Origin: Bacteroidales bacterium
Lineage (GTDB): Bacteria; Bacteroidota; Bacteroidia; Bacteroidales; Paludibacteraceae
NCBI GenBank assembly: GCA_012519425.1
Contig: JAAYQF010000099.1
Coordinates: 1 to 52,711 of the forward strand
Length of the DNA: 52,711 bases
Direction of reading: 5' to 3'
Made by a program: the position numbers and the translations under genes. Shown here in pieces: positions 9,236-18,220 of this stretch. Each line of letters begins with the position of its first letter. Position 1 is the stretch's first letter. The notes under the pieces are model-generated. The model was given only the letters and a program-made list of their open reading frames with translations. It was not told the DNA's origin and made no database searches.

Positions 9236-10783
9236 ATGAAAAAACTAATTTTTATCCTAACGACAATTTTAGCTGTCTCGAGTTTTCAAAGTTGTACAGA
9301 TGACTTTTTGGAAGTTACTCCTACGACGCTGGAGCTTGCTGAGTTTTATTATAGCAATGAAGAAGAGATTACAAAAGCTCTAATGGCAGCCTATAATGTG
9401 TTGCAATGGCCCGATTTTGTGTTTTGGGAATACGGACCACTACCATTTATATCAGATATAATGTCAGATGATGTGCGTGTAGGTGGTGCACATGTAAACG
9501 ATATTCCTGTCTTTACTCAAATGAGATTTTTTAGGGCAAGTTCTGAATTTACACCTTCTGTTTTGTGGGTTGTATTTTACTCCGGTATTTATCGTACTAA
9601 TACGGTGATCAATAACATGGATAAAGTGCAAAACATCAGCTCAACCCGTAAAAATAGAATCTTAGCCGAAGCACATACTTTGCGTGCATACTATTATTTC
9701 TGGTTGTGGAAATTATGGGGAAATGTTCCTTATTACGATAAAAATCCGGAAGAAAACTTTTATGTTCCACAACTTTCTGCAGATGAGGTTTATAAGCGTA
9801 TTTTAAGTGATCTTGATTTTGCGATTCAAGATAACAAATTACCACTTACCGTTCCTAAAATGCAAAAAGGTAGAATAACCCAAGCAACTGCACAAATGCT
9901 AAAAGCTAATTTGGTGATGTATCAGAAAGATGAAGCTTTATATCCCGAAGTTCTGAATGATATGAGAGAAATCATACAGTCGGGTTTATACAGTTTGTAT
10001 CCTAATTTCGCAGATATTTGGGAAGATATTGGAGAATGGTGTTCTGAATCTATCTTTGAAGTTAACTATACGGATAATCCTAGTAGCAGAACTTGGGAAA
10101 ATGCCACAAGAGCAGGAGGAACAGTATATCCGACTCTGATAGGAATCAATGCACTGGTTAATTCTCCTCATTATGCCGGAGGCGGATATGGTTTTGAACC
10201 GGTAGAAAAGAGCTTATATGATTTATACGATGATGCAGATCAACGTAAAGATGGGGGAATATTAAATTTTGCAAAATACCAACAATCTTACCCTCAAGCT
10301 AGTTATGTGCCTCGTTATGACGACACCGGTTACTTTAACAGGAAGTATTTACCCAGATTAAATGGAAATGATAAGTTTGTTTCAGGTCCGGATGGTGGTG
10401 CTGATATCAATTATCGAAATAATTACCGAGTTTTCAGATATGCTGAGACACTTTTAATAGCCTCCGAACTTATTGTAAGAACCGGTGGAAATCAGGAAGA
10501 AGCTGATCTGTATTTAAATCAGGTCAGGGCAAGAGCATTTCAGGAAGATATAGATGACCCGGAATTTTCAACTAAAAAAAGAGTGGCTACATTAGATAAT
10601 TTATTGCTTGAAAATCGCTTGGAATTTGCTTGTGAAGGACACAGGTTCTGGGATTTGGTGCGATACGACAAGGCTGTTGAGGTCTTGGGTGACAGGGGTT
10701 ACACACCGAACAAAAAACACCTGCCAATCCCTCAATCGGAAATAGATCAGGCTAAAGGGACTTTAATACAAAATCCTTATTAA
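9236..10783 (+). CDS. SusD/RagB-family surface glycan-binding lipoprotein
   Basis: A 515-residue SusD-like lipoprotein that caps the upstream SusC and binds glycan. The lipobox SFQSC puts the lipidated cysteine at residue 20. The family hallmarks are an N-terminal TPR-like region (ILAEAHTLRAYYYFWLWKLWG) and the C-terminal LLENRLEFACEGHRFWDLVRY segment, ending LPIPQSEIDQ near the C-terminus. An in-frame TTG at 9164 would extend it into SusC, but the ATG at 9236 directly starts a lipoprotein signal peptide, so it is preferred. It is probably translated with SusC from one transcript. Confidence 0.95.
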   Translation: MKKLIFILTTILAVSSFQSCTDDFLEVTPTTLELAEFYYSNEEEITKALMAAYNVLQWPDFVFWEYGPLPFISDIMSDDVRVGGAHVNDIPVFTQMRFFRASSEFTPSVLWVVFYSGIYRTNTVINNMDKVQNISSTRKNRILAEAHTLRAYYYFWLWKLWGNVPYYDKNPEENFYVPQLSADEVYKRILSDLDFAIQDNKLPLTVPKMQKGRITQATAQMLKANLVMYQKDEALYPEVLNDMREIIQSGLYSLYPNFADIWEDIGEWCSESIFEVNYTDNPSSRTWENATRAGGTVYPTLIGINALVNSPHYAGGGYGFEPVEKSLYDLYDDADQRKDGGILNFAKYQQSYPQASYVPRYDDTGYFNRKYLPRLNGNDKFVSGPDGGADINYRNNYRVFRYAETLLIASELIVRTGGNQEEADLYLNQVRARAFQEDIDDPEFSTKKRVATLDNLLLENRLEFACEGHRFWDLVRYDKAVEVLGDRGYTPNKKHLPIPQSEIDQAKGTLIQNPY

Positions 10784-10812
10784 AAATATTAATAAACCTA
10801 CAACATTCTAAA

Positions 10813-11700
10813 ATGAAAAGAATAAACAACATACGAATAATAATTTTACTTTGTGCCGTTGCATTGGTTCAATCGTGCAAAGAACAACGATTTTCAATCG
10901 GTGACAGACCTTCCGTAGATCAATTTTCCTATTCCGTAAGTCCGGATCCGGAATCTCTTAGCACAATTCACTTTTCTTTCAACGGAGACCAATTGTCGCC
11001 ATTCTGGACCATAGAACAACCCAACGGGACTTATTTACGTTCCAGTGATAGAAATTTAACTATTCAATATATGTTGGCAGGTGAATATAAAGGGGTTATA
11101 CAGGCTTTTGGTAGTGGAGGATTAAGTGATTCGGTTTACTTTAACTTTACGGTACCGGAAAGTGATCCTATCGTGTATAAACTTACCGGTAAAACCAGTC
11201 AAAAGGTATGGGTATGGGACTATATGAAAGAAGGTCATTTAACCGGAATATGGTCTGATCCGGGAGGTGCATGGGAAGGAGTGTGGGCTTTAGTACCCAA
11301 CGAACTGAAAGATTATGAAATATATGATGATGAGTTAAGTTTTATTTCAAAAAACAACGAGTATAAATTGGATGCACACGGATTTATCTATGCAGACCCA
11401 AGTGTGTTAAAAACACTAGATCCCGCAAACTATCCGGATGGAGGTAAAGTAGGTGCTACAATTAAATACACACAACCGGAAGGTCAAAAATGGAGCATTC
11501 GAAGGGATGAAAAAGATAAGCTGTTTTTAAGTTTTTCAGAAGGAGCTTTTCCAAGTTATCCGGCTTCACCTGCCGCATTAGGTGCAGAATATGAGATTGT
11601 TGAATTGTCGGATGACTTGCTGCATCTTTTCTGGCAAGAGTTTACACTTGGTGAAATTGTGAGCTGGCATTATTATTTTGTTCCAAAACAAGCCAATTAA
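10813..11700 (+). CDS. PUL surface lipoprotein with PKD-like domain (probable SGBP, SusE position)
   Basis: A 295-residue lipoprotein: a short signal peptide ends in LVQSC (Cys22). Residues about 38-117 look like a PKD/Ig-type beta-sandwich (FSFNGDQLSPFWTIEQPNG, then FTVPES). The C-terminal half is rich in Trp and Tyr (VWVWDYM, WEGVWALVP), as expected of a glycan-binding surface, but I recognise no named family for it. Its place directly after SusD and before GH16 is where Bacteroidota PULs encode the second surface glycan-binding protein, and PKD-containing versions are known from laminarin-type PULs. No catalytic motif is visible. Function is inferred from position, lipobox and domain shape. 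Confidence 0.7.
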   Translation: MKRINNIRIIILLCAVALVQSCKEQRFSIGDRPSVDQFSYSVSPDPESLSTIHFSFNGDQLSPFWTIEQPNGTYLRSSDRNLTIQYMLAGEYKGVIQAFGSGGLSDSVYFNFTVPESDPIVYKLTGKTSQKVWVWDYMKEGHLTGIWSDPGGAWEGVWALVPNELKDYEIYDDELSFISKNNEYKLDAHGFIYADPSVLKTLDPANYPDGGKVGATIKYTQPEGQKWSIRRDEKDKLFLSFSEGAFPSYPASPAALGAEYEIVELSDDLLHLFWQEFTLGEIVSWHYYFVPKQAN

Positions 11701-11745
11701 TTTGTATAAAATGTAAGTTTAAAAACAATAAATTGATAATTTATT

Positions 11746-12651
11746 ATGAAGATACTTAAAAATTTCTTTTCACGAGGAACAACAATTCAATTTATGATTT
11801 TTTCTATCGGTGCCCTCTTGCTTTTATATGCTTGCATGCGGGAAGATCCGGCTTATTTTACTCATAAACCTGTTATAAGTCAAGATGTAGATACAGATGA
11901 ACTTGAATATCAATTGGTTTGGAGTGAAGAATTTAATGAGGGAAGAGATGCCAACGGAAAATGTGCTCTGCCGGGTGACAAATGGATGTTTGAGGTTGGC
12001 GGGCATGGATGGGGAAATGAGGAAGAACAATACTATGTAGATCGTGTGTTAGGGACTGATACGGTAGCAAAAATCAAAGATGGAGTTCTTATCATTTCGG
12101 CTATAAAATTAAACACTCCTTATGAAGGTAGAAAATATATTTCGGCACGAATGAACACGAAAGAATATTGGACATATGGACGTTTTGAAATGAGAGCGAA
12201 ATTACCTTCCGGAAGGGGTACGTGGCCCGCCTTCTGGATGCTCCCAAGAAATATGCAATCTGTCAGAGACGGTGAAATTGATATTATGGAGTATGTTGGA
12301 GCTGAGCCGGGCTTAGTTCATTTTTCAGCACATACGGGTGCTTATACTCCTGCAGTGGGAACCGGAAAGAATGCACGTATTATGGTTCCTGATTGTGAAA
12401 CAGAATTTCACGTGTATGCAGTGGAATGGACAGAGGATTATATAGCAGGATTTGTTGATGAAGAGAGATACTTTACCTTTATGAACGATCATCAGGGCAT
12501 TAAAGATACCTGGCCCTTTAATGTGCCTTTTAACTTAAAACTTAATATCGCCGTAGGTGGTTCCTGGGGAGGATATGATGGAATAGATGACACTATTTTT
12601 CCCGCTACTTATGAGATTGATTATGTGAGGGTATATCAAAGAATACCATAA
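11746..12651 (+). CDS. GH16 family endo-beta-glycanase lipoprotein
   Basis: A 301-residue secreted lipoprotein with a lipidation cysteine at residue 30 (LLLLYAC). The GH16 catalytic signature is intact: EIDIME at 177-182, giving nucleophile Glu177, Asp179 and acid/base Glu182. The extra Met makes it the beta-bulge type of laminarinases and related enzymes (GH16_3-like). Flanking family segments are GRFEMRAKLPSGRGTWPAFW (146-164) and the terminal YEIDYVRVYQ strand. Plausible substrates are beta-1,3- or mixed-linkage glucans, or poly-LacNAc O-glycans, because GH16_3 members acting on either are known. The GH20 neighbour keeps both open. Likely cell-surface and endo-acting, feeding SusCD. Confidence 0.93.
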   Translation: MKILKNFFSRGTTIQFMIFSIGALLLLYACMREDPAYFTHKPVISQDVDTDELEYQLVWSEEFNEGRDANGKCALPGDKWMFEVGGHGWGNEEEQYYVDRVLGTDTVAKIKDGVLIISAIKLNTPYEGRKYISARMNTKEYWTYGRFEMRAKLPSGRGTWPAFWMLPRNMQSVRDGEIDIMEYVGAEPGLVHFSAHTGAYTPAVGTGKNARIMVPDCETEFHVYAVEWTEDYIAGFVDEERYFTFMNDHQGIKDTWPFNVPFNLKLNIAVGGSWGGYDGIDDTIFPATYEIDYVRVYQRIP

Positions 12652-12662
12652 AAATTATTTCT

Positions 12663-15056
12663 ATGAGAAAGAAAATAGTACATTTTTTATCGTTGGTTTT
12701 TATCCTGTTTTTTTCTTCCTGTTCAACCAGGGAGGAGCCCTTACGGTTGGTGTGGAAAATTGAACCGGCTAATGAGCAAGGTTACCTGGAGACATTTTAT
12801 GTGATCAGCAATACCAACAAACCGGTGGAAAATAATTGGACAATTTATTTTTCACAACTGCCGCATTACTTTGAAGTGTCCTATCAGGAGGGAATATCCA
12901 TTGAACAAATCAGTGGTTCGTATTACAAAATAAATCAGACTCAAAAAGATGATTTAATTGAAAAAAAAGATTCGCTGAAAATTGTTTTATCCGTGCCTTA
13001 CGGTCCAAATTCCTGTTCTTTCTACCCTGAAAGTCCGTTTATTGTTTATCACGATAAAAACGGTTTAGATTCAGTGGTGGCAGATTTACCTTTGATCGTT
13101 GATGACAGTCGCAATCAAATCTGTCCGAGCAACTCAAGCATATATGATTTCAATTATAAATTGAATCCAAATATAGCTCTAAACAGTTCTGACTTAATTC
13201 CTTCCTTGAAAAAAGTTGATGTAAAACAGGGAGTTTGTAAAACAAAGAATAGTTTTAATGTGCTGCCGGATTCACATTTTATAAATGAGGCTGATCTGTT
13301 AAAACAATCGCTGATTGATAAAAAACATAAAGTTTCTTCAACAGGAAGTGGACATACAACCATCAAATTATTATACGACACGGATGAAACATACGTAAAC
13401 GAGGAGCACTACTTTTTAACTGTCAGCGATTCTTTAATTACAATCAAAGGTCAAACAGCGCACGCCATTTTCAATGGAATACAGAGTTTGCTGATCATGT
13501 TGGAACACTCCCCGGATTTGCCTTATATGAGCATTTCAGACTATCCGGATCTGTTGCACAGGGGTTTGATGATAGACCTTGCCAGAAACTTTGTTTCAAA
13601 GGAAAATCTGTTGAATCTTATCAATACTATTTCTTCTTATAAATTAAATGTACTGCATTTGCATTTAGCTGATGATGAGGGGTGGAGACTTGAAATCCCG
13701 GGACTGGAAGAACTGACCGAAATTGCTTCCAAAAGAGGCTACACTACGGATGAATCAACATGCTTATATCCTGCTTATGGCAGCGGATGGGATGTTCACA
13801 ACACACAAAACGCAGGAAATGGCTTCTATACCCGAAATGATTTTATTGAGATTTTACAATATGCAAAACAACGACATGTGAAGGTTATCCCTGAAATTGA
13901 TATGCCGGGTCATTCACGTGCAGCTATTAAGGCGATGAATGCCAGGTACAATAAGTTCATTGATACAGATCGTGTAAAAGCAGAGGAATATTTGTTGACT
14001 GATTTTGAAGATCGTTCGGTTTACAAATCGGCTCAAAATTATAACGACAATGTGCTTAATGCGGCATTGCCTTCCACCTATCGCTTCATGGAAAAGGTGA
14101 TTCATGAAGTAATATCGATTTATCAGGATGCGGAAGTTCCGCTTGATGTATTTCATATAGGTGGAGATGAGGTTCCTCGTGGGGCCTGGACAGATTCTCC
14201 GATTGCACAGGATTTTATGCAAAAGAACGGAATGAAATCCACCAAGGAGTTATCAGATTATTTTTATAAGAAATTAAATACATTTTTATCGGAAAAAGGT
14301 TTAATAATGGCCGGTTGGCAGGAAATAGCGCTAACCCCCGATCATAAGGTTAATCCTTTATTTAAAAACAAGAAGTTACAAGTTAACTGCTGGTACACTA
14401 CGCCGGAGATGGAAGATAATCTTGTTTTAGAATTGGCTCATGCCGGGCACAATATCATTCTATCCAATGTTACCAATTTGTATTTGGATTTGTCTTATAA
14501 TGACAGTTATAATGAACCCGGACATAGATGGGGAGGAACAGTCAATCAATTCACATCATTTGATTTTTTGCCCTATGGGGGACTTGATAAAAACCAAGCT
14601 GCCATAAAAGAAAACATCAAGGGAATTCAAGGTCAGTTATGGGCTGAAACGATCAGAAATTTTGAAATGACGGAATATCTGTTGTTTCCCAAGATTTTAG
14701 GCTTGGTAGAACGTGCCTGGAATGCCTCTCCATCGTGGGAAACGGATGATAATCTCTATTGCGGTGCTGTGTCAAAATTCAATAAGATAATCAATACAAA
14801 ATATTTACCTTATTTGATTTCGAAGCAAGTAAATGTCAGGATTGACCAGCCCGGTATAAAGATGATTGACGGTAAGATTTACATGAATTCCAATATAGAA
14901 CAATCGGAGATTCGGTACACTACCGATGGTTCCACACCAGATCAAAATTCATTGCTGTGGAGCAAGCCAATTTCTACAAACAATCTAAAACAAGTAAAAT
15001 CTAAAGTATTTTATCTGAACAAATCAAGCAGAACATCGGTTTTTGAGATTAAATGA
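12663..15056 (+). CDS. GH20 beta-N-acetylhexosaminidase, chitobiase-like lipoprotein
   Basis: A 797-residue exo-enzyme removing terminal beta-GlcNAc/GalNAc. Order: lipoprotein signal (FFSSC, Cys20), an N-terminal CHB_HEX-like carbohydrate-binding domain (about 26-150), the GH20b alpha/beta domain (about 165-295), the GH20 barrel (about 298-700) and a C-terminal chitobiase-C/Fn3-associated strand set (EIRYTTDGSTPD). The catalytic pair Asp502-Glu503 sits in HIGGDE, and IPEIDMPGHSRAA at 409-421 and HLHLADDEGWRLEI are the other hallmarks. The domain plan matches chitobiases rather than short GH20s. It starts 11 bases after GH16, so both share a transcript. Substrate beyond the beta-HexNAc end is not determined. 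Confidence 0.94.
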   Translation: MRKKIVHFLSLVFILFFSSCSTREEPLRLVWKIEPANEQGYLETFYVISNTNKPVENNWTIYFSQLPHYFEVSYQEGISIEQISGSYYKINQTQKDDLIEKKDSLKIVLSVPYGPNSCSFYPESPFIVYHDKNGLDSVVADLPLIVDDSRNQICPSNSSIYDFNYKLNPNIALNSSDLIPSLKKVDVKQGVCKTKNSFNVLPDSHFINEADLLKQSLIDKKHKVSSTGSGHTTIKLLYDTDETYVNEEHYFLTVSDSLITIKGQTAHAIFNGIQSLLIMLEHSPDLPYMSISDYPDLLHRGLMIDLARNFVSKENLLNLINTISSYKLNVLHLHLADDEGWRLEIPGLEELTEIASKRGYTTDESTCLYPAYGSGWDVHNTQNAGNGFYTRNDFIEILQYAKQRHVKVIPEIDMPGHSRAAIKAMNARYNKFIDTDRVKAEEYLLTDFEDRSVYKSAQNYNDNVLNAALPSTYRFMEKVIHEVISIYQDAEVPLDVFHIGGDEVPRGAWTDSPIAQDFMQKNGMKSTKELSDYFYKKLNTFLSEKGLIMAGWQEIALTPDHKVNPLFKNKKLQVNCWYTTPEMEDNLVLELAHAGHNIILSNVTNLYLDLSYNDSYNEPGHRWGGTVNQFTSFDFLPYGGLDKNQAAIKENIKGIQGQLWAETIRNFEMTEYLLFPKILGLVERAWNASPSWETDDNLYCGAVSKFNKIINTKYLPYLISKQVNVRIDQPGIKMIDGKIYMNSNIEQSEIRYTTDGSTPDQNSLLWSKPISTNNLKQVKSKVFYLNKSSRTSVFEIK

Positions 15057-15134
15057 TATCTGATTAAAACTTAACAAAAAGAGAATATTTTTTTTAATTA
15101 ATAATACGTTAAGCAACAATTAAATTTTAAAGTT

Positions 15135-16031
15135 ATGAAAACAAAAATTACATTTTTAACTCTGTTTTTATTGATGCTAGGCATCACGAATGTTAATTCG
15201 ATCGTTTATAAGGTGAAAGTACCGGCAGAAACCAATTATTGTTACATTATTGGTGATGCAACCGGTGGTTGGGTTGATCAATTTGTAGAAATGCAACGTA
15301 TTGCAGCTACGGACACATTTAGTGTAGATATTCCGGGAGCTGATCCAGAACATTGGGTTCAATTTACTTCCGGTCCGGGTTGGGTCTATGTAGGGATGGA
15401 TGGTCCAAACGGTACTGGAAATGAAGTTGCAGGAAAGGGGGCTGGTCCATATACGGTTGTTTCATGGAAAATACTTTATAATCCGGATGTAAAAGGAGAT
15501 ATTCATATTACCGTTAATGTTCCTTTAGGTACCGCAAATGTTTTTGTATATGGAGATTATAATGGTTGGAGTGAGGACCCGACAGCAGTTATTCAAGCAA
15601 CCAAACAATCTGACGGAGTTTTTTCATTTGTTTTTGAGAATTTTTCGAGTGTAAGCGAGTATTATTTATATAACAAATTTGATTTTAGTGCTGCCGGCGG
15701 TTATTATGAAGTAGATGTGAACGATAAGCAAGTTCCAAGGTCTGCAACATATCCCACTGATAACAATTCAACCATAACAGTGGCTAAATGGAAAAATCCG
15801 ATCATTACGAATGATGTAGCATTCAACTCTGATTTTATTTATAATATTTCCATTTCGGATAATCGGGTAAAAATCTCAAATTATCATGGAATATTGAATC
15901 TGATGAATCTTACCGGTCAGATTGTACAACAAGAAGTTGTTGCAGGGGATTATGTTTCTCCGTACTTACATCACGGTATATATATTATTTCACTCGACAA
16001 TGTGAGCAGAAAAATCATGATACACCCATAA
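15135..16031 (+). CDS. T9SS-exported probable glycan-binding protein of the PUL
   Basis: A 298-residue protein with a normal (not lipoprotein) signal peptide of about 22 residues. Two beta-sandwich-like units follow: one with NYCYIIGDATGGWVDQF (about 32-110) and one with NVFVYGDYNGWS (about 135-200), both reminiscent of SusE/SusF or CBM48-type starch-binding E-set folds. The last 60 or so residues resemble a type IX secretion A-type sorting tail (LMNLTGQIVQQEV, then HGIYIISLDNVSRKIMI). Thus it should be released or anchored through T9SS rather than lipidated like its neighbours. It lies 78 bases after GH20 and before the PUL terminator, so it probably belongs to the PUL. No catalytic residues are recognisable. 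Confidence 0.7.
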   Translation: MKTKITFLTLFLLMLGITNVNSIVYKVKVPAETNYCYIIGDATGGWVDQFVEMQRIAATDTFSVDIPGADPEHWVQFTSGPGWVYVGMDGPNGTGNEVAGKGAGPYTVVSWKILYNPDVKGDIHITVNVPLGTANVFVYGDYNGWSEDPTAVIQATKQSDGVFSFVFENFSSVSEYYLYNKFDFSAAGGYYEVDVNDKQVPRSATYPTDNNSTITVAKWKNPIITNDVAFNSDFIYNISISDNRVKISNYHGILNLMNLTGQIVQQEVVAGDYVSPYLHHGIYIISLDNVSRKIMIHP

Positions 16032-16151
16032 AACTGTGAAGTATTGCATTTATAAAAACGAATATTGTTACCTTGATAAATAAATAAGTGCTTGTAGAAA
16101 GTAAATTACATGATTGTGTACTAACTTGATAAATTTTTGTTTGTAAATCAC

Positions 16152-16190
16152 AACAGGAGAAAATCAAAGGGTTTTCTCCTGTTTTTATTT
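16152..16190 (+). terminator. Strong rho-independent terminator ending the PUL
   Basis: AACAGGAGAAAA (16152-16163) pairs perfectly with TTTTCTCCTGTT (16172-16183) across an 8-base loop, followed by a T-rich tail. It lies about 120 bases after the last PUL gene. Confidence 0.9.
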
Positions 16191-16534
16191 TAGCCCCTCA
16201 TGTCACTTTATATTCATTAAATTCATTCTTAATTTCTGTGCTTTACGAGCCAAAGAATGAATAATAAAACAGAATCATCTGATGATTTTAAAAAAAATGA
16301 AATTTTCAGTAATCATTGTGTGACGTAGCTACAGTTGAAAATCAGAACTTTACCATGTAAGGTTGATGAAGTTTAAAAAAACTATTAATAATCTAATTTT
16401 TTGACTATCTTTGCGAATGTCCACTTTGAGCATTGCTCGGTTTGTCTATGTGCAAAGTCATTATATACTCTCAGTGAAAGAAACGGAGTGTTCAGACGTC
16501 TCTAAGAAATACCTACTACATAATATCACATGAC
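16191..16534 (+). promoter_or_regulatory. Intergenic region with a putative -7 element for the PAS/GAF gene
   Basis: The non-coding stretch 16032-16534 holds the PUL terminator, a 15-base palindrome AATCATC-T-GATGATT at 16273-16287 and a TATCTTTG box at 16406-16413 matching TAnnTTTG. No TTTG is at the ideal -33 spacing. The leader to the ATG at 16535 would be about 115 bases. I see no RNA gene or other feature in it. Confidence 0.35.
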
Positions 16535-18208
16535 ATGAAAAAAATCTTAATCCTTGAAGACAATATCGGTATTGCCCGATCGATTCAACTCGAATTGGAA
16601 AAATCCGGTTATAAGGCTTTTCCGGCAGACGCAATTCAAAAAGCTGACGATATTTTAGAAAATCAAACCATTGATCTGATGATTATTGGTTTTGAGCTGT
16701 TATCTGATGCTAATTCCTGTGATTGGATACAAAGTAGAAATTCGAAAAAGTTGTTGACACCTCCTTTTGTTGTTTCAACTGAACAGCTTAATGAGAAGAT
16801 TGCTTTGGAAATAAAGAAGATGGGCGCATCTGATTACCTGTTAAAGGGTTCAATGCTAATATCCTGCATGAATCATGTTGTCAACAGGGTTTTGAAAGAG
16901 ATTGAGCAAAAAGAAAAAATTACTTCGTCGCAGCGGGCATTGGAGGAAAGTGAAAAGAGATATCGTATGCTTTTTGAAAAGAATCCTGAACCCATGCTGA
17001 TAGTGAGCAAAGACTTTCGGTTTCTTGAAGTAAATGATGCAGCTCTAAAACATTACGGTTACTCAAGAAAAGAATTTTTATCTCTTACTATTGCAGATAT
17101 AAAACCTCAAGAAGATATTGAATCGATGTATGAAAGTGTCAGCCGGGCTTTCAATACAAAAAAGTTGACAAAAGCTATTTCACGTCATGTGAAGAAAAAT
17201 GGTGAGCTTATGATAACTGAAGTGACGCCGTCATTCATTGAATGGCAGGGGCAAATTGCCTCACATGTACTGGTCAATGACATTACAGAAAAAACCAGGA
17301 CACAAGAAATGCTGCAACAAAAAAGAATTCGACTCCGCAAGGTCTTGGAAGAAAGTACCCGCTTTATTCAAGTTCAAACAGGAAAAATAGATTTTGTTAA
17401 AATTACGGATATAATGATGGAAATATCCGGTGCTAAGGTAGTTGCTTTCAGTCGATTTATAGATAATGGGGAAACATATATTACTAAAGGTTTCAGCGGC
17501 TTGGGTAATTTTGCCAAAAACTCGGAGAATATTTTGGGATTCAACCTTTTAGAGAAAGTATGGAAAGCAGACTTAACATTTAGTTCTACGCTTAAAAACG
17601 GGGCAACTCTGCACTTGAAAAATATCAAAGAGCTTAAAGATAGAATATTCTCAACCACTATCATTCAAATTATTACTGATTCTTTTAATGTAGGAGAAAT
17701 AGTTTTAGTTCCCGTTATGCATAAAGAACGATTGATGGCGGTTTTTACTTTAATTTTCAAAAGAGGAGATGAGTTTTCGGATGCTGAAATTGTGGAGATC
17801 TTCTCCAATCAAGTTGCCTTATACATTGCGCGCGTAAGAGCGGAAAGAGCCGTGTTGAAAAGTCAGGAAAAATATTGCTACTTGTTTGAAAACAATCCAC
17901 AACCCATGATGATTGTTGATGTGGAATCCCTCTTTGTCTTAGAAGTCAACGCCGCCGCCTTAGAGCTGTATGGTTATACCAAGGAAGAATTTCTAAATTT
18001 AAAACTTTTAGATCTGCGATCAGCAGAAGAAGTTTCTGGACTAATAGACTCATTGTCAGAGTTTAAGAGAGATAAAGAAATGAGCATGACAACCATCCAT
18101 CAAACAAAAAACAATGATTCTTACCAGGTAGAGTTATCTTCTTCTCCCATTATTTTTGAAGATAAAAAAGCCCGTCATTTGTTGATCGTCAGGCACACAA
18201 AACTGTAA
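16535..18208 (+). CDS. Orphan pseudo-receiver / PAS / GAF / PAS protein without output domain
   Basis: A 557-residue cytoplasmic protein with no membrane segments. Residues 1-120 resemble a response-regulator receiver (ILILEDN with acidic pair 8-9, late Lys in SDYLLKGS), but the phosphoacceptor position in DLMIIGFELL is Gly52 instead of Asp. PAS 1 covers about 138-255 (EKRYRMLFEKNPEPMLIV), a GAF-like domain about 275-435, and PAS 2 about 445-555 (CYLFENNPQPMMIVD). It then stops; no histidine kinase, GGDEF or DNA-binding domain follows and the next gene is convergent 12 bases away. It could be a sensory adaptor or a kinase that lost its C-terminus. Frame and codon use look intact. Confidence 0.8.
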   Translation: MKKILILEDNIGIARSIQLELEKSGYKAFPADAIQKADDILENQTIDLMIIGFELLSDANSCDWIQSRNSKKLLTPPFVVSTEQLNEKIALEIKKMGASDYLLKGSMLISCMNHVVNRVLKEIEQKEKITSSQRALEESEKRYRMLFEKNPEPMLIVSKDFRFLEVNDAALKHYGYSRKEFLSLTIADIKPQEDIESMYESVSRAFNTKKLTKAISRHVKKNGELMITEVTPSFIEWQGQIASHVLVNDITEKTRTQEMLQQKRIRLRKVLEESTRFIQVQTGKIDFVKITDIMMEISGAKVVAFSRFIDNGETYITKGFSGLGNFAKNSENILGFNLLEKVWKADLTFSSTLKNGATLHLKNIKELKDRIFSTTIIQIITDSFNVGEIVLVPVMHKERLMAVFTLIFKRGDEFSDAEIVEIFSNQVALYIARVRAERAVLKSQEKYCYLFENNPQPMMIVDVESLFVLEVNAAALELYGYTKEEFLNLKLLDLRSAEEVSGLIDSLSEFKRDKEMSMTTIHQTKNNDSYQVELSSSPIIFEDKKARHLLIVRHTKL

Positions 18209-18220
18209 AAATAGTTTGAT

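Noticed and set aside
16417-16533. 38-codon ORF directly before the PAS/GAF gene
   Set aside because: Its ATG is only four bases after the -7 box, so it would be at or before the transcript start, and the peptide shows no recognisable feature.
3810-18208. Integrated element at the tRNA-Thr 3' end
   Set aside because: No second copy of the tRNA 3' end and no integrase, phage or conjugation gene is seen in the window.
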